A stretch of 14,391 bases of DNA from Cytophagales bacterium. Its GTDB lineage: Bacteria; Bacteroidota; Bacteroidia; Cytophagales; Cyclobacteriaceae. Positions 7,273 to 14,387 of this stretch are shown piece after piece. The position numbers and the translations under genes were made by a program. The notes under the pieces are model-generated. The model searched no databases and was not told the DNA's origin. It saw nothing but the letters and a program-made list of their open reading frames with translations. Position 1 is the stretch's first letter, and each line of letters starts with the position of its first letter. Where the stretch lies: positions 1 to 14,391 of the forward strand of contig DNZD01000045.1 in the NCBI GenBank assembly GCA_003504855.1. Direction: 5' to 3'.

Positions 7273-9360
7273 TTATATGGCTTTACGGTATTTTCTTCTG
7301 GTTTCAAATCCATGCACGAGTCGCTTGAACACGTCGAAGTACAGCAACACATAGAGAACGATAGTCATTATCCAGATCACGGTGAGGTTGAAATAGAATG
7401 TATTATACGTGCGACCCGCAAAAAACTTGGTCGGTGCAAAGAAGATTGCCCTAAAGTCGAGGGCATTCGCTGGCTGGTGATCAGAGAAGTAAATCGGATA
7501 AAACTTCTGCACGAGCCTGCCATTGTAGCGCACGACCCGGGAAGACTGGGTAGCATTTTTCACCATTTTGGACACCGCATCGTTTTCATACTGATACCGC
7601 AATGATTCAAAAGCCAATTTCTTTTCAGGGGTGTCTGTCATAGCCGCTATCAGGGAGTCCTTTTGCTTCTTGGCCTTCACCTCACGGATAATATATACTT
7701 CTTTCAACAACCGCAGGAAGTCGCGGGTGTGGATGAACGTCGCCGAGTCAAACTTACCTACCTGCAATTTCTCCAGATCCGGAAACTTGTCAGGACCGAA
7801 TTTTTCAAGCTCATAACCGATTTCAGTACGCAACAATTCCAGGTCCTCTACGACAGTTGTATATCGGGCATCGCGCCAATGTGACCTTTCCCGCATCACC
7901 TCTGATAGCACTGTCTCCAGTTCAGATATCAGATACTGCGATTTGTATTGGGCAATAGACTCCCGACGATCATATTCATACAACTGCTTCTCGTAAGGGT
8001 TATCCCGGTACTGGGTAACCATGAATGCTTCAAACGCCCACCGAGATGCCATCATCTCGCCCATGATCGGGATGCCGTTTGGTTTGCCTACCTCGGGATT
8101 AAACTTATCAAAACTCACCACTACCCCACTCATGACCAACTGGGGTATAACGAGAACGGGAATGAGGATGTAGATCGTAACGGCAGAATCAAAAGCACTT
8201 GATATATTCAATCCCAACATGTTGGCAAAACAGGAACAGGAAAACAGAATGAGCCAATACCGGGTTTCTGACAAAGGAATTTCCAGAATTGCATTGCCCA
8301 CAAGCATGAAGGTGAGTGTCTGAACGGCAGAAATTGAAAACAGCACCGCGACCTTTGAAATCAGGTAGCTGCTTCTGCTCAGGTGCAGGAATCGTTCCCG
8401 CTTCAGAATCTTCCGATCCCGGAATATCTCTTCTGCGCTGACAATCAACCCCACAAACAAGGCCACCACCACGCTCATGAAGAAGTATACCGGCACGTTG
8501 TCATTATAGAAAAAAGAGTACTTCGGTTGATCAGTGCCTATAACATCATAGTACTTGACAAAGTATGCCATGAACAGCGCCAACACCGGTGACAAGCTCA
8601 GGTTGATGAGCATGTACTGGTGGTTAGCCAGTTTGGCCAGCACATCGCGCTGAATAAACACCGCTACCTGCTTGAACCAATTGGGTATCCGTTGCGACAC
8701 CACGATCGGGTCTTTAGACAAATCAACCTTGGGAATCTTTATTTTCTGTTTGAAATACTGGTACCACTGTCCCGGGGAAATCTTTCGGGTATTCGTAAAC
8801 CGGCCGAATTCATTCACCACCCGGGTCTCGATAATATTAAAGACCTGCTCCGGGTTGATGTTGCCACATTCAGGACAAGCTCCGGGTGTTTTCGTCGCCG
8901 CATTGATGATCTCCTGGAAATAGGATACCGATTCCACCGGATTACCGTAGTAGATTTGAAAGCCGCCGACGTCCAGGATGATCAGCGTATCAAACATTTT
9001 GAAGATATCTGACGAAGGCTGGTGAATAACAACAAAAATCATTTTTCCGCGAAGGGCCAATTCCTTCAACAGGTCCATGATATTTTCAGAATCACGCGAT
9101 GATAACCCCGATGTGGGCTCATCCACAAATAAAATGGCCGGCTCGCGAAGGAGTTCCAACCCCACATTCAATCGCTTGCGCTGGCCGCCACTGATGGTCT
9201 TCTCCAGGGGTGATCCAACTTTGAGGTCACGCGTTTCAGAAAGGCCCAGGCTCATGAGCACCCGCTCTACCCTTTCCGTTATTTCTTTTTTAGAATGATG
9301 GCCAAAACACAACTGGGCGGCAAAGTAGAGGTTCTCAAAAACGGTCAGGTCTTCCATCAA
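7273..9360 (-). CDS. ABC transporter, C-terminal part: signature/Walker B half of the ATPase plus ABC-2-type permease
   Basis: The frame resumes directly after the amber codon and runs about 695 residues from the possible TTG start at 9360 (or the ATG at 9357). It contains the signature ISGGQRKR (56-63), Walker B AILFVDEP (75-82, D80 and E81) and the H-loop His at 113. These are the ATPase motifs missing from the upstream part. A CPEC pair (162-165) follows in a conserved-looking linker. An ABC-2/ABCG-type membrane domain then has helices near 252-272, 290-310, 336-357, 367-385 and 393-412, a long charged region (about 450-640), and a final helix near 662-684. The NBD-before-TMD order is that of ABCG half-transporters, usually exporters; the cargo is unknown. 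An AGGA at 9374-9371 upstream could allow reinitiation. The lipoprotein gene follows 2 bp downstream. Confidence 0.78.
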   Translation of the reverse strand: MMEDLTVFENLYFAAQLCFGHHSKKEITERVERVLMSLGLSETRDLKVGSPLEKTISGGQRKRLNVGLELLREPAILFVDEPTSGLSSRDSENIMDLLKELALRGKMIFVVIHQPSSDIFKMFDTLIILDVGGFQIYYGNPVESVSYFQEIINAATKTPGACPECGNINPEQVFNIIETRVVNEFGRFTNTRKISPGQWYQYFKQKIKIPKVDLSKDPIVVSQRIPNWFKQVAVFIQRDVLAKLANHQYMLINLSLSPVLALFMAYFVKYYDVIGTDQPKYSFFYNDNVPVYFFMSVVVALFVGLIVSAEEIFRDRKILKRERFLHLSRSSYLISKVAVLFSISAVQTLTFMLVGNAILEIPLSETRYWLILFSCSCFANMLGLNISSAFDSAVTIYILIPVLVIPQLVMSGVVVSFDKFNPEVGKPNGIPIMGEMMASRWAFEAFMVTQYRDNPYEKQLYEYDRRESIAQYKSQYLISELETVLSEVMRERSHWRDARYTTVVEDLELLRTEIGYELEKFGPDKFPDLEKLQVGKFDSATFIHTRDFLRLLKEVYIIREVKAKKQKDSLIAAMTDTPEKKLAFESLRYQYENDAVSKMVKNATQSSRVVRYNGRLVQKFYPIYFSDHQPANALDFRAIFFAPTKFFAGRTYNTFYFNLTVIWIMTIVLYVLLYFDVFKRLVHGFETRRKYRKAI

Positions 9361-9369
9361 CAGGTCATC

Positions 9370-9372
9370 CTA
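9370..9372 (-). other. In-frame amber codon at the Q-loop position
   Basis: On the minus strand the codons read CCT TAG GAT GAC CTG TTG ATG, that is Pro-stop-Asp-Asp-Leu-Leu-Met. In ABCG-type ATPases the residue at this place is the Q-loop glutamine that links ATP binding to the membrane domain. A CAG codon differs by only one base. TAG terminates the TPR gene (2047-2049) and the protease gene (11362-11360) elsewhere in the window, so TAG is a normal stop codon here. Confidence 0.9.
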
Positions 9373-10365
9373 AGGAATGAAACCCACGATGCCTTCCACT
9401 TTCTCAGGATGCTCATGGATGTCGATACCGTTAATCATCACGCGTCCGCTTGAAGGCCGCTCTGAACCATTGAGCACATTGAGTAGCGTTGATTTTCCGG
9501 AACCACTGGCGCCCATAAGGCCAATCAGCTTTCCGCCACGCTCGGCAATGGTAACATTCTGCAGACCGGCGCGGCCAGTCTTAAAATGATAGAACAAATG
9601 CTCAGCGGTAAAACTGATCTCACTCCCTGACTCCTCTTTGAGGAATTTACCGACGATATCACTATAGTAAATGGGCTCGATCTTGCTTCCGCGGATGGTT
9701 GAACCGGTTGGAAACACATCCACCTTCCGGCTTTTCAGCGGCTGGCTGTTCAGGTACAGGTTGGTGATACCCAGGTACTTTACGAAATACGTTTCTACGT
9801 CAGCAAGGCGCAGCACCGCGATCAGACCGGTAAGGTTGCGTTCGATGATGCGGGGGCCGGCATGATGGAGATCACCAGAACCCTCGTCGATGATCAGGAT
9901 GTTTCGCGAATTCAACTCTTCGCTGTCCTGACCAATCACAAAGGTGCGCATCGCCTGCAGGTCCTTCATGGGGATCTTGAGCGCTTCGCCGATATAGAAG
10001 ATGAGGTTGCCCTGGCGTTCGGAAATTTGACCATCTGCAAATACCAACTCGATGATCTTGGTCACCAACACAGCCTTCTGGGGCATGGTCAACGCCTGGT
10101 TCACCTTTTTGGATATCTGCATGATCCGTGACCAGTCGTCAACGAATTGCAACGTCTCTTCGTCAACATTGCTGAGGTCACCGGCAGCCACCTTGCGGTT
10201 GGTTTTTACAAACTCATCAAATAGGTTCAGGTAATACCGGATCGCCTCCTGATTGAGGTGCAGGGAAAGGAATTCCTTGATGTTGGTTCTTTCGTCGTCG
10301 GTAATCCGCTCTTTCGCCACAATGGCAAAAAGTTGAATTATCGTCTTAAGTAGTTCTTCGCTCAT
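9370..10365 (-). CDS. ABC transporter, N-terminal part: TerB-like domain and Walker A half of the ATPase
   Basis: The 331 residues before the amber codon begin with an all-helical region (about 1-145) resembling TerB-like domains, including the acidic turn ADGQISERQ (110-118). Residues about 150-240 are beta-rich (for example LYLNSQPL and GSTIRGSKIEPIYYSD) and could be an FHA-like or other small beta domain; I cannot name it with confidence. The ATP-binding domain starts near 250 and contains a perfect Walker A, GASGSGKST (285-293, K291). The frame stops at the expected Q-loop position 332. Alone, this product would lack the signature motif, Walker B and all membrane helices, so it could not hydrolyse ATP normally. 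The first ATG after the divergent intergenic region is chosen as the start. It would be the first gene of the long minus-strand run. Confidence 0.8.
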   Translation of the reverse strand: MSEELLKTIIQLFAIVAKERITDDERTNIKEFLSLHLNQEAIRYYLNLFDEFVKTNRKVAAGDLSNVDEETLQFVDDWSRIMQISKKVNQALTMPQKAVLVTKIIELVFADGQISERQGNLIFYIGEALKIPMKDLQAMRTFVIGQDSEELNSRNILIIDEGSGDLHHAGPRIIERNLTGLIAVLRLADVETYFVKYLGITNLYLNSQPLKSRKVDVFPTGSTIRGSKIEPIYYSDIVGKFLKEESGSEISFTAEHLFYHFKTGRAGLQNVTIAERGGKLIGLMGASGSGKSTLLNVLNGSERPSSGRVMINGIDIHEHPEKVEGIVGFIP

Positions 10366-10496
10366 GCCAGTTCACAAATCCGGGTTAAAATAGGCAAAAA
10401 ATGCGTGTCCGGGGTGGACGAATCGTCATTTCTTACGTCGGACCACCTTCCAATATTGACCGAATTATCATTTCTTTGCTCTCCAATTCCAAGACT
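10366..10496. promoter_or_regulatory. Divergent intergenic region between ABC transporter and TraB/GumN genes
   Basis: These 131 bp lie between divergent starts and should carry promoters for the long minus-strand run and for the plus-strand TraB/GumN gene. No perfect TAnnTTTG box is present on either strand at a fitting distance. The closest for the plus-strand gene is the TTTCTTTG at 10471-10478 with TTG at 10456-10458, but the spacing is too short to convince. A small palindrome GTCC-N5-GGAC (10407-10419) and loosely mirrored GGTGG (10413-10417) / CCACC (10444-10448) elements are visible and could bind a regulator. Confidence 0.25.
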
Positions 10497-11363
10497 ATGA
10501 AAAGGCTATCGATCACCCTGTTTTTCATCACCCTGGCAGCTTACACCTTCGCACAGAACTCCATCCTTTGGGAAATTTCCGGAAACGGTTTATCCAAGCC
10601 CTCTTATATCATGGGCACCCTGAAGTTTATCGGACAACGGGAATTCTACCTGCCAAAAGAAGCTACTGAAAGAATGACCCAATGTCAGTTGTTTGCCATT
10701 GAAGATCAGGTCGATCACCACGCCCAATCGCACCTCAACAAGGCCGTTCACTTCCCAGCCGGAAAATCGCTGAAGACAGAACTGTCGCCGGAAGACTACA
10801 AGAAAGTAACCGATTTCTTCGCCAAAGAGTTTAAGATTTCTGCCAAGAAATTTGATAAAGAGTTCGCCCGACTGATTCCCCTGGCGCTCTCCATGAACAT
10901 GACCAGGATGGCACTGGGCGAAAAAGTACGCTTTTACGACATCGAATTGCTTACGCTTGCCAAGAAATACAAACTGGATGCCTATAGCCTGGAAGAAATT
11001 GACCGTGAAGCACAGGCGATTCAGGCTTTCCCGATGAAGGACCAGGAGACCGCATTGCTCCACAGCATTAATAATTTTGAGCAGCAGAAGAAGGAATACC
11101 ACCAGTTGGAAATTGCCTTCCTCAAGGGAGACCTGGACAAAGTATTTGAATATTCACTACACCCCACCGAAAACAATCCGGTGTTCATGGACGAATTCTA
11201 TATCAAGCGCAACCTGGAGTGGTTTCCCAAAATCGAAAAGATGGTAAGCACCAAACGGTCATTCATCACTGTAGGCGTAGCGCACCTGGAGGGCGAAAAG
11301 GGTTTACTTAACCTGCTGCGTCAGAAGGGATATACGCTTACCCCGGTGGCCGTTACCCACTAA
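10497..11363 (+). CDS. Secreted TraB/GumN-family protein with altered first GX2H motif
   Basis: Starting at the ATG at 10497, the 288-residue product has a clear signal peptide (MKRLSITLFFITLAAYTFA, cut before Gln20). An in-frame start at 10401 would add 32 residues with no signal character in front, so it is rejected. The mature protein matches the TraB/GumN (Tiki-like) family: LWEISGNGLSKPSYIMGTLKF at the start, an Arg-Asn pair (238-239) and the C-terminal GVAHLEGEKGLLNLL (260-274). This family is linked to metal-dependent proteolysis through two GX2H motifs. The second is intact (G260, H263), but the first reads GTLK, with Lys43 where His is expected. It may therefore be an inactive or divergent member. 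Predicted location is periplasm or cell surface. The 3' end overlaps the convergent protease gene by 4 bp. Confidence 0.83.
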   Translation: MKRLSITLFFITLAAYTFAQNSILWEISGNGLSKPSYIMGTLKFIGQREFYLPKEATERMTQCQLFAIEDQVDHHAQSHLNKAVHFPAGKSLKTELSPEDYKKVTDFFAKEFKISAKKFDKEFARLIPLALSMNMTRMALGEKVRFYDIELLTLAKKYKLDAYSLEEIDREAQAIQAFPMKDQETALLHSINNFEQQKKEYHQLEIAFLKGDLDKVFEYSLHPTENNPVFMDEFYIKRNLEWFPKIEKMVSTKRSFITVGVAHLEGEKGLLNLLRQKGYTLTPVAVTH

Positions 11364-13390
11364 CCAATTCGCTTTGTGATAATGTCTGAGAGGAGCAACA
11401 GCCCCTCCCGGAGGTATTCGTCCTTGAGTTTGGAGAGGTCTTCATTTTGAATCCCTTCCTTGGAAGTAATCTTGGTGTCGAGCGGATCATTGGCTTTCTT
11501 TTTCTTTTCAGCCTCATCGATTTCCTGACGGCGCTTGGCTTCGTTGAGTGATATGCGTGTCTCCTCCAGGTTCTTGCGCATTTCCGCCACTTCACCCTCA
11601 TACCGTTTCAGCACTGCATCTGACTTCAGGCGCTCGGCATAGTTCTTCTTCAGGGAAGCAAGAAGTTTATCATCGATGTCGGATACCCGCTGAAATTCAG
11701 CGCGCTGGATTACATCCCAGGGCAGCGCATTCGGACTGGCACTTTCGCCAAATTGCTCGGGCTTCAAGGCACTTGGTAATTGAATATCGGGCGTTACACC
11801 TTTATGCTGGGTGCTGCTACCGGTTACCCGATAAAACTTCTGAAAGGTGTATTTCAACTCCCCTACCTTATCAGGATCATTTACGTAGGGTGATAGGTCA
11901 ATCACACTTTGTACCGTTCCCTTACCAAAGGTAGATTCACCAACAATCAACCCACGGTGATAGTCCTGGATGGCACCAGCAAATATCTCTGAAGCCGATG
12001 CACTAAAACGGTTGGTCAATACCACCAGTGGCCCGGTGTACACAACCTTGGGGTCATCATCTGCAAATACATCTACCCGGCTTCTTGAATCACGCACCTG
12101 CACAACCGGACCATCCTTAATGAACAAGCCTGTCAGGCTGATGGCTTCAGCCAATGATCCACCACCATTGTTGCGAAGATCCATCACGATGCCGGTTACG
12201 CCCTCTGCCTGCAATTCACCGATCAGGCGCCGCACATCACGGGTCGTACTCCGGTAATTCGGATTGCCTTTGCGTGCCTCATCAAAGTCCTGATAGAATC
12301 CGGGCAGCACAATGACTCCCATCTTCATGGTCTTGCCATTCTGGTTGTAGGTAATCACCTGCTTCTTGGCAGCCTGATCCTCCAATTTTACTTTGTCGCG
12401 AACCAGGGAAATGGTAGTCGCCGGGCCGCTCACGCCCGTAGATGCCGGTAATACCTGCAAACGAACCATGGTGCCCTTCGGACCTTTGATCAATTTGACA
12501 ACATCATCGATGCGCCACCCGGTCACGTCAACCATCTCACCTTCAACCCCCTGGGCCACACCGGTAATCAGGTCATTGGGATGCAAGAGGCCAGACTTAT
12601 CGGCCGGTCCGCCGGCAACAATCTCTACCACCTTGGTATAATCGTTATCAACCTGCAATCGGGCACCAATGCCCTCCAGCGACAAACTCATTTGTTGCTT
12701 GAATAGGTCGGTAGCTTTGGGTGAAAGATAATTGGTGTGAGGATCATAGGCCTCCGTTATGCAATTCAGGTACATACTGAATACATCCTCACTATTGAGT
12801 TGCTGGTATGACCGAAGCAGACGCTCATAACGTTTACGCAACAGATCTGTAATCTCGTCTTGCTTCTTACCGGTCAACTTCAGGCTCAACGCCTGGCTCT
12901 TTACCATCTTTCGCCACTCGTCATCCAACACCAGGTTAGTGGAAGCCCACACCGCCTTGTCGCGGTCAGTTTCATAGTACTCATCAGACGTATAATCAAA
13001 CTCCTTCTTCACCAACTGGTCAATCACCTGCTGAAGCCGTGCGCGGTTGCGTCCCTGAAAAACCTTGTAGATATCAAAAGCAACGTTCACATTGCCTTCC
13101 CGGGTAAGGTCATCCAGTTGAAACCGATACTTTTCAAATTGCTCGATATCGCTGGAAAGAAAATAGATCTTGTTGTTGTCCAGTTCCTTGAAATACCGGT
13201 CAAAAACTACCGACGACAACGAATCATTAAAAGGCATCTTCCGGAAGTGGGCCTGCCGTAACACATCGGCTACCAACTTGGCCTCTTTGCCGTACACCGG
13301 CTTGGCTTTGATCACGGTGTCGGGCGCTGAAGCCCAACCTGCATGCGCCATCACCACACAAAACAACCACACTCCCAACCGTTTTTTCAT
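11360..13390 (-). CDS. prc: Carboxy-terminal processing (tail-specific) protease, Prc/Tsp type, S41 family
   Basis: From the ATG at 13390 the 676-residue product opens with a signal peptide (MKKRLGVWLFCVVMAHAGWASA). A start 24 bp upstream at 13414 would put a non-signal octapeptide in front, so it is not used. Domains in order: an N-terminal helical region (about 25-230), a PDZ domain (about 231-327, with LEGIGARL near its start), the S41 serine protease core (about 355-520) and a C-terminal helical, Lys/Glu-rich domain like that of E. coli Prc (DUF3340, about 545-676). The Ser/Lys catalytic dyad is visible in RFSASASEIF (S465) and TFGKGTVQ (K490), spaced 25 residues apart as in Prc, with an Asp at 476. 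It should cleave periplasmic or envelope proteins from their C-termini. The gene follows the zinc-ribbon membrane protein gene on the same strand with 55 bp between, and overlaps the TraB/GumN 3' end by 4 bp. Confidence 0.93.
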   Translation of the reverse strand: MKKRLGVWLFCVVMAHAGWASAPDTVIKAKPVYGKEAKLVADVLRQAHFRKMPFNDSLSSVVFDRYFKELDNNKIYFLSSDIEQFEKYRFQLDDLTREGNVNVAFDIYKVFQGRNRARLQQVIDQLVKKEFDYTSDEYYETDRDKAVWASTNLVLDDEWRKMVKSQALSLKLTGKKQDEITDLLRKRYERLLRSYQQLNSEDVFSMYLNCITEAYDPHTNYLSPKATDLFKQQMSLSLEGIGARLQVDNDYTKVVEIVAGGPADKSGLLHPNDLITGVAQGVEGEMVDVTGWRIDDVVKLIKGPKGTMVRLQVLPASTGVSGPATTISLVRDKVKLEDQAAKKQVITYNQNGKTMKMGVIVLPGFYQDFDEARKGNPNYRSTTRDVRRLIGELQAEGVTGIVMDLRNNGGGSLAEAISLTGLFIKDGPVVQVRDSRSRVDVFADDDPKVVYTGPLVVLTNRFSASASEIFAGAIQDYHRGLIVGESTFGKGTVQSVIDLSPYVNDPDKVGELKYTFQKFYRVTGSSTQHKGVTPDIQLPSALKPEQFGESASPNALPWDVIQRAEFQRVSDIDDKLLASLKKNYAERLKSDAVLKRYEGEVAEMRKNLEETRISLNEAKRRQEIDEAEKKKKANDPLDTKITSKEGIQNEDLSKLKDEYLREGLLLLSDIITKRIG

Positions 13391-13402
13391 AGCCGTTAAT
13401 CG

Positions 13403-13430
13403 ATTATATATCACTGTATACGTAAGGCAA
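13403..13430 (-). promoter_or_regulatory. Weak candidate sigma70-like promoter before the protease gene
   Basis: On the minus strand, TTGCCT (13430-13425) and TATAAT (13408-13403) are spaced by 16 bp. This fits a -35/-10 pair, with a perfect -10. The implied start of transcription would lie only about 6 bases from the ATG at 13390, nearly leaderless, and Bacteroidota housekeeping promoters normally use TAnnTTTG instead. It may be a chance match in an AT-rich gap. Confidence 0.2.
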
Positions 13431-13445
13431 CCGGGATCGGATGTA

Positions 13446-14351
13446 TTAACCCTTAGCTACCTTGTCCAAATCAAATTCCTCCAGAAATTTTTGTGCCTGT
13501 TCCACCGAAGGAAATTCGTAGAAACGCTTACCCGAAAGGATTGAGTGAATTTCAATCTTCACCATGTCAATATTCTTGGTATTGCGCTTGCCGCGGCTGG
13601 GGTCCTTTTTATAATCATCAGCTTCTTTGCGGGAAATTACAAAGGCTGTTGCCCGGATATTCTTGCAGTAAGCACACTTGTAGTGCTTCAGCAACTCCTT
13701 GGGAGATTCATCTTCGTAACGCTGGGTGATTTCCTCCTTCATCACCTTCATGGTGTAAAATCCGCAATTGTTGCACTTGAGGGCGGTAAGGTGCCCAAGG
13801 TACTTCTCAATCTTCACGTCGCCGGTCTTCTCGTCCAGCCAGACATCATAGTCTATGGAGAAAATGCTCTCCTCGGCCTGGCGCCCCTCGTCCAGGTGAA
13901 CATCTTCCTCTTCTTCAGAAAGAAGACGCATTTTATGCCCACTTTTCGGATTCACCCGGGGCATGTACCTCCACTTCTTCAGTTTGCTGTTCAACTTGGT
14001 GGGATAGTAAAACTCCAGCACCAGGTAGGAAACATAACCAATCAGGGTACCGCCGGCAATACCAAAGAAAATCCGCACAAAAAACCATACCCCCACCTTA
14101 TTAAGTCCAGCCTCGTTGGATCCATAGAGGTTGATCAGAAAAGCAACACCGATAGCAATAAAGTACGTAGCCCAACGATACCACTTGATCTCATTGCGAA
14201 TCAAAAAATCATATTTGTCTTTATACTCCTTCACCATAGATACCCGAATATTGTGGATCAGGTAAACGATCAGGGCGACGGCAAAAGAAATAATACCCAG
14301 CAACTTCATGGCCGTGTACCATGCACTCAGAAAAGCATCTTGTTCACTCAT
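13446..14351 (-). CDS. Membrane protein with cytoplasmic zinc-ribbon-like domain, unknown function
   Basis: I do not recognise a named family. The 301-residue protein has three likely membrane helices in its first third (about 12-34, 58-76 and 85-113), then a soluble region of about 185 residues. The soluble part holds two CxxC pairs, CNNC (193-196) and CAYC (226-229), about 30 residues apart, which is the spacing of a zinc ribbon. An acidic run (EEEED, 146-150) precedes it. The last part is rich in Lys/Arg and ends with an amphipathic segment (about 280-297). No signal peptidase site is seen, so it is an integral inner-membrane protein. It lies 55 bp upstream of the protease gene on the same strand and may share its transcript; a functional link to proteolysis would be speculation. 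Confidence 0.72.
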   Translation of the reverse strand: MSEQDAFLSAWYTAMKLLGIISFAVALIVYLIHNIRVSMVKEYKDKYDFLIRNEIKWYRWATYFIAIGVAFLINLYGSNEAGLNKVGVWFFVRIFFGIAGGTLIGYVSYLVLEFYYPTKLNSKLKKWRYMPRVNPKSGHKMRLLSEEEEDVHLDEGRQAEESIFSIDYDVWLDEKTGDVKIEKYLGHLTALKCNNCGFYTMKVMKEEITQRYEDESPKELLKHYKCAYCKNIRATAFVISRKEADDYKKDPSRGKRNTKNIDMVKIEIHSILSGKRFYEFPSVEQAQKFLEEFDLDKVAKG

Positions 14352-14379
14352 GGCGTTAAACTAATAATAATGGTTCGTT

Positions 14380-14387
14380 CAAAAATA
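14380..14387 (-). promoter_or_regulatory. Bacteroidota-type -7 promoter box before the zinc-ribbon membrane protein gene
   Basis: On the minus strand the octamer reads TATTTTTG, a perfect fit to the Bacteroidota -7 consensus TAnnTTTG. It lies 28 bases upstream of the ATG at 14351, giving a leader of roughly 20 bases. The matching -33 element (TTTG-like) would fall beyond the right edge and cannot be checked. It is the best promoter match in the window. Confidence 0.42.

Larger units (their letters stand above)
7273..10365 (-). pseudogene. TerB/ABCG-like fused ABC transporter gene interrupted by one in-frame amber codon
   Basis: Minus-strand reading from the ATG at 10365 is one continuous frame to the TAA at 7275-7273, except for a single TAG at 9372-9370. 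Ignoring that codon, the product would be about 1030 residues: a TerB-like N-terminal domain, a beta-rich segment, one ATP-binding domain and one ABC-2/ABCG-type membrane domain. The stop sits between GFIP and DDLLMEDLTVFENL, where homologues have the Q-loop glutamine, so CAG to TAG by one transition is the simplest cause. Nothing else in the locus looks decayed: every other motif is intact and there is no frameshift. It may be a fresh pseudogene, a sequencing error, or a gene expressed by suppression or reinitiation. The two readable halves are described separately. Confidence 0.8.

Noticed and set aside
7273..10365. Stop-codon reassignment or selenocysteine/pyrrolysine-type recoding at the ABC amber codon
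   Set aside because: TAG ends the TPR and protease genes in this window, the expected residue is Gln, and no recoding hairpin was recognised after the codon; a point mutation or sequence error is simpler.
10401..10496. N-terminal extension of the TraB/GumN protein from an upstream ATG
   Set aside because: The extra 32 residues precede a complete signal peptide and lie in the divergent promoter region; the ATG at 10497 is the better start.
13391..13414. N-terminal extension of the protease from the ATG at 13414
   Set aside because: It would add eight residues before a complete signal peptide.
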